Part shown: piece after piece, positions 63,481-64,000 of the stretch
Layout: every line of letters begins with the position of its first letter
Position numbering within the stretch: the first letter of the stretch is position 1
NCBI GenBank assembly: GCA_021613535.1
Contig: CP075495.1
Location: forward strand, 4,402,001 to 4,466,000
Direction of reading: 5' to 3'
DNA from: Adineta vaga
Taxonomy: Eukaryota; Rotifera
DNA length: 64,000 nucleotides
Made by a program: the position numbers and the translations under genes
Notes under the pieces: generated by a model
The model's input: the letters and a program-made list of their open reading frames with translations, nothing else
What the model was told of the DNA's origin: nothing
Database searches by the model: none

Positions 63481-64000
63481 GCACTACCATGTGGATGTGG
63501 ACAAGTACCAGTAGAAATAAATTCACGAATTATTAATGGTGAAGACGTCGTACCTAAAAGGTGGCCAATGATGGTAATTAAAATAAACACTGTTATGGTG
63601 GAACGATTCTTAGCGAATCCTATGTACTAACAGCGACTTATTGTATCGATGATTTGCCGAGCGATGTAAGATATGTTGGAATATCCATTACATGGCACGC
63701 ATTTAGTCGTCATTGCATGGTGACAATCAGAGGGAGATGGTGTTTTTCCCAATGTTTTACAGCAAGTATCTATTAATATGATACATTATCTTGATAAACA
63801 ATGTGCAAAATCAATGTCTAATCCAAATATACACTTGTGTGCAGGAGTAGATGAAGATGATAAAGATAAAATTGTTTTATTTGTAATATTCAATCGTTTT
63901 CAATGAAAATATTATTGAGAAATATTTTCAGAGTCTTATTTATCGAACACTACAAGAGATAATTATCGAAGCTGGTATGTACGCTCAATTTGAACGTGAT
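63481..64000 (+). pseudogene. Decayed trypsin-like serine protease (runs off window)
   Basis: Pieces of an S1 protease occur in shifting frames. First, CGQVPVEINSRIINGEDVV with the activation site RIINGE. Then YGGTILSESYVLTATYCIDD, where the catalytic His of the usual TAAHC is Tyr. The middle with the catalytic Asp is missing. Next, after a TGA where a Gly codon is expected (about 63720), EGDGVFPNVLQQVSINMI and NIHLCAGVDED; the following GDSGG block is absent. With frameshift, deletion, nonsense and lost catalytic residues it cannot encode an active protease. Sequence continues past the window end. Confidence 0.72.

Overview
The window is AT-rich animal nuclear DNA with about 27 protein genes on both strands. 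Most genes are cut by very short introns (mostly 48-70 bp, GT-AG). The families are metazoan: tandem-duplicated phosphofructokinase, GBA2, INPP5E, TMEM138, CREB3-like bZIP, dispanin/CD225, tetraspanin, calcineurin A, histone H3.3. Base composition, intron size, codon use and frequent 3' splice sites just upstream of start codons suggest a bdelloid rotifer (Adineta/Rotaria type). That assignment is inference, not proof.

Layout. 1-10.1 kb, plus strand: NRDE2 (5' end cut off by the window), pyruvate carboxylase 75 bp downstream, then MCRS1. 10.4-12.4 kb: GNB1L and a NADAR-domain protein (+). 12.5-13.6 kb: neuronal calcium sensor-like EF-hand protein (-). 14.4-19.1 kb: TMEM138 and the glucosylceramidase GBA2 (+). 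19.5-21.2 kb: unrecognised Ser/Asn-rich gene (+). 21.3-27.1 kb: INPP5E, an F-box protein and an ankyrin/SOCS-box protein (-). 28.8-32.9 kb: 18-exon PFK (-). 34.4-40.0 kb: BACC1-like protein (-), dispanin, intronless cytochrome P450 and tetraspanin (+). 40.4-41.7 kb: unrecognised beta-trefoil-like PPxY protein (-). 43.0 kb: histone H3.3 variant (+). 44.1-47.0 kb: CREB3-like factor (-). 48.3-51.4 kb: GOLT1 and an SLC46-like transporter (+). 51.4-54.6 kb: gene-poor stretch leading into calcineurin A (54.6-57.7 kb, +). 58.1-59.5 kb: ankyrin-type gene (-). 59.8 kb: thioredoxin (+). 60.8-62.7 kb: HMG-CoA synthase (-). 63.5-64.0 kb: decayed trypsin-like protease.

This is a housekeeping neighbourhood rather than one pathway. 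Loose functional pairs are central carbon metabolism (PC, PFK, HMGCS), calcium signalling (NCS-like sensor, calcineurin A), cilium (TMEM138, INPP5E) and chromatin (MCRS1, BACC1-like, H3.3). I found no mobile element, CRISPR array, rRNA or tRNA that I could support, and no clearly new multi-gene system. The most useful leads are the splice-acceptor pattern at starts, a probable frameshift in GBA2, the H3.3 substitutions, the PFK N-terminal extension with a 24-nt microexon, and the unrecognised PPxY protein.
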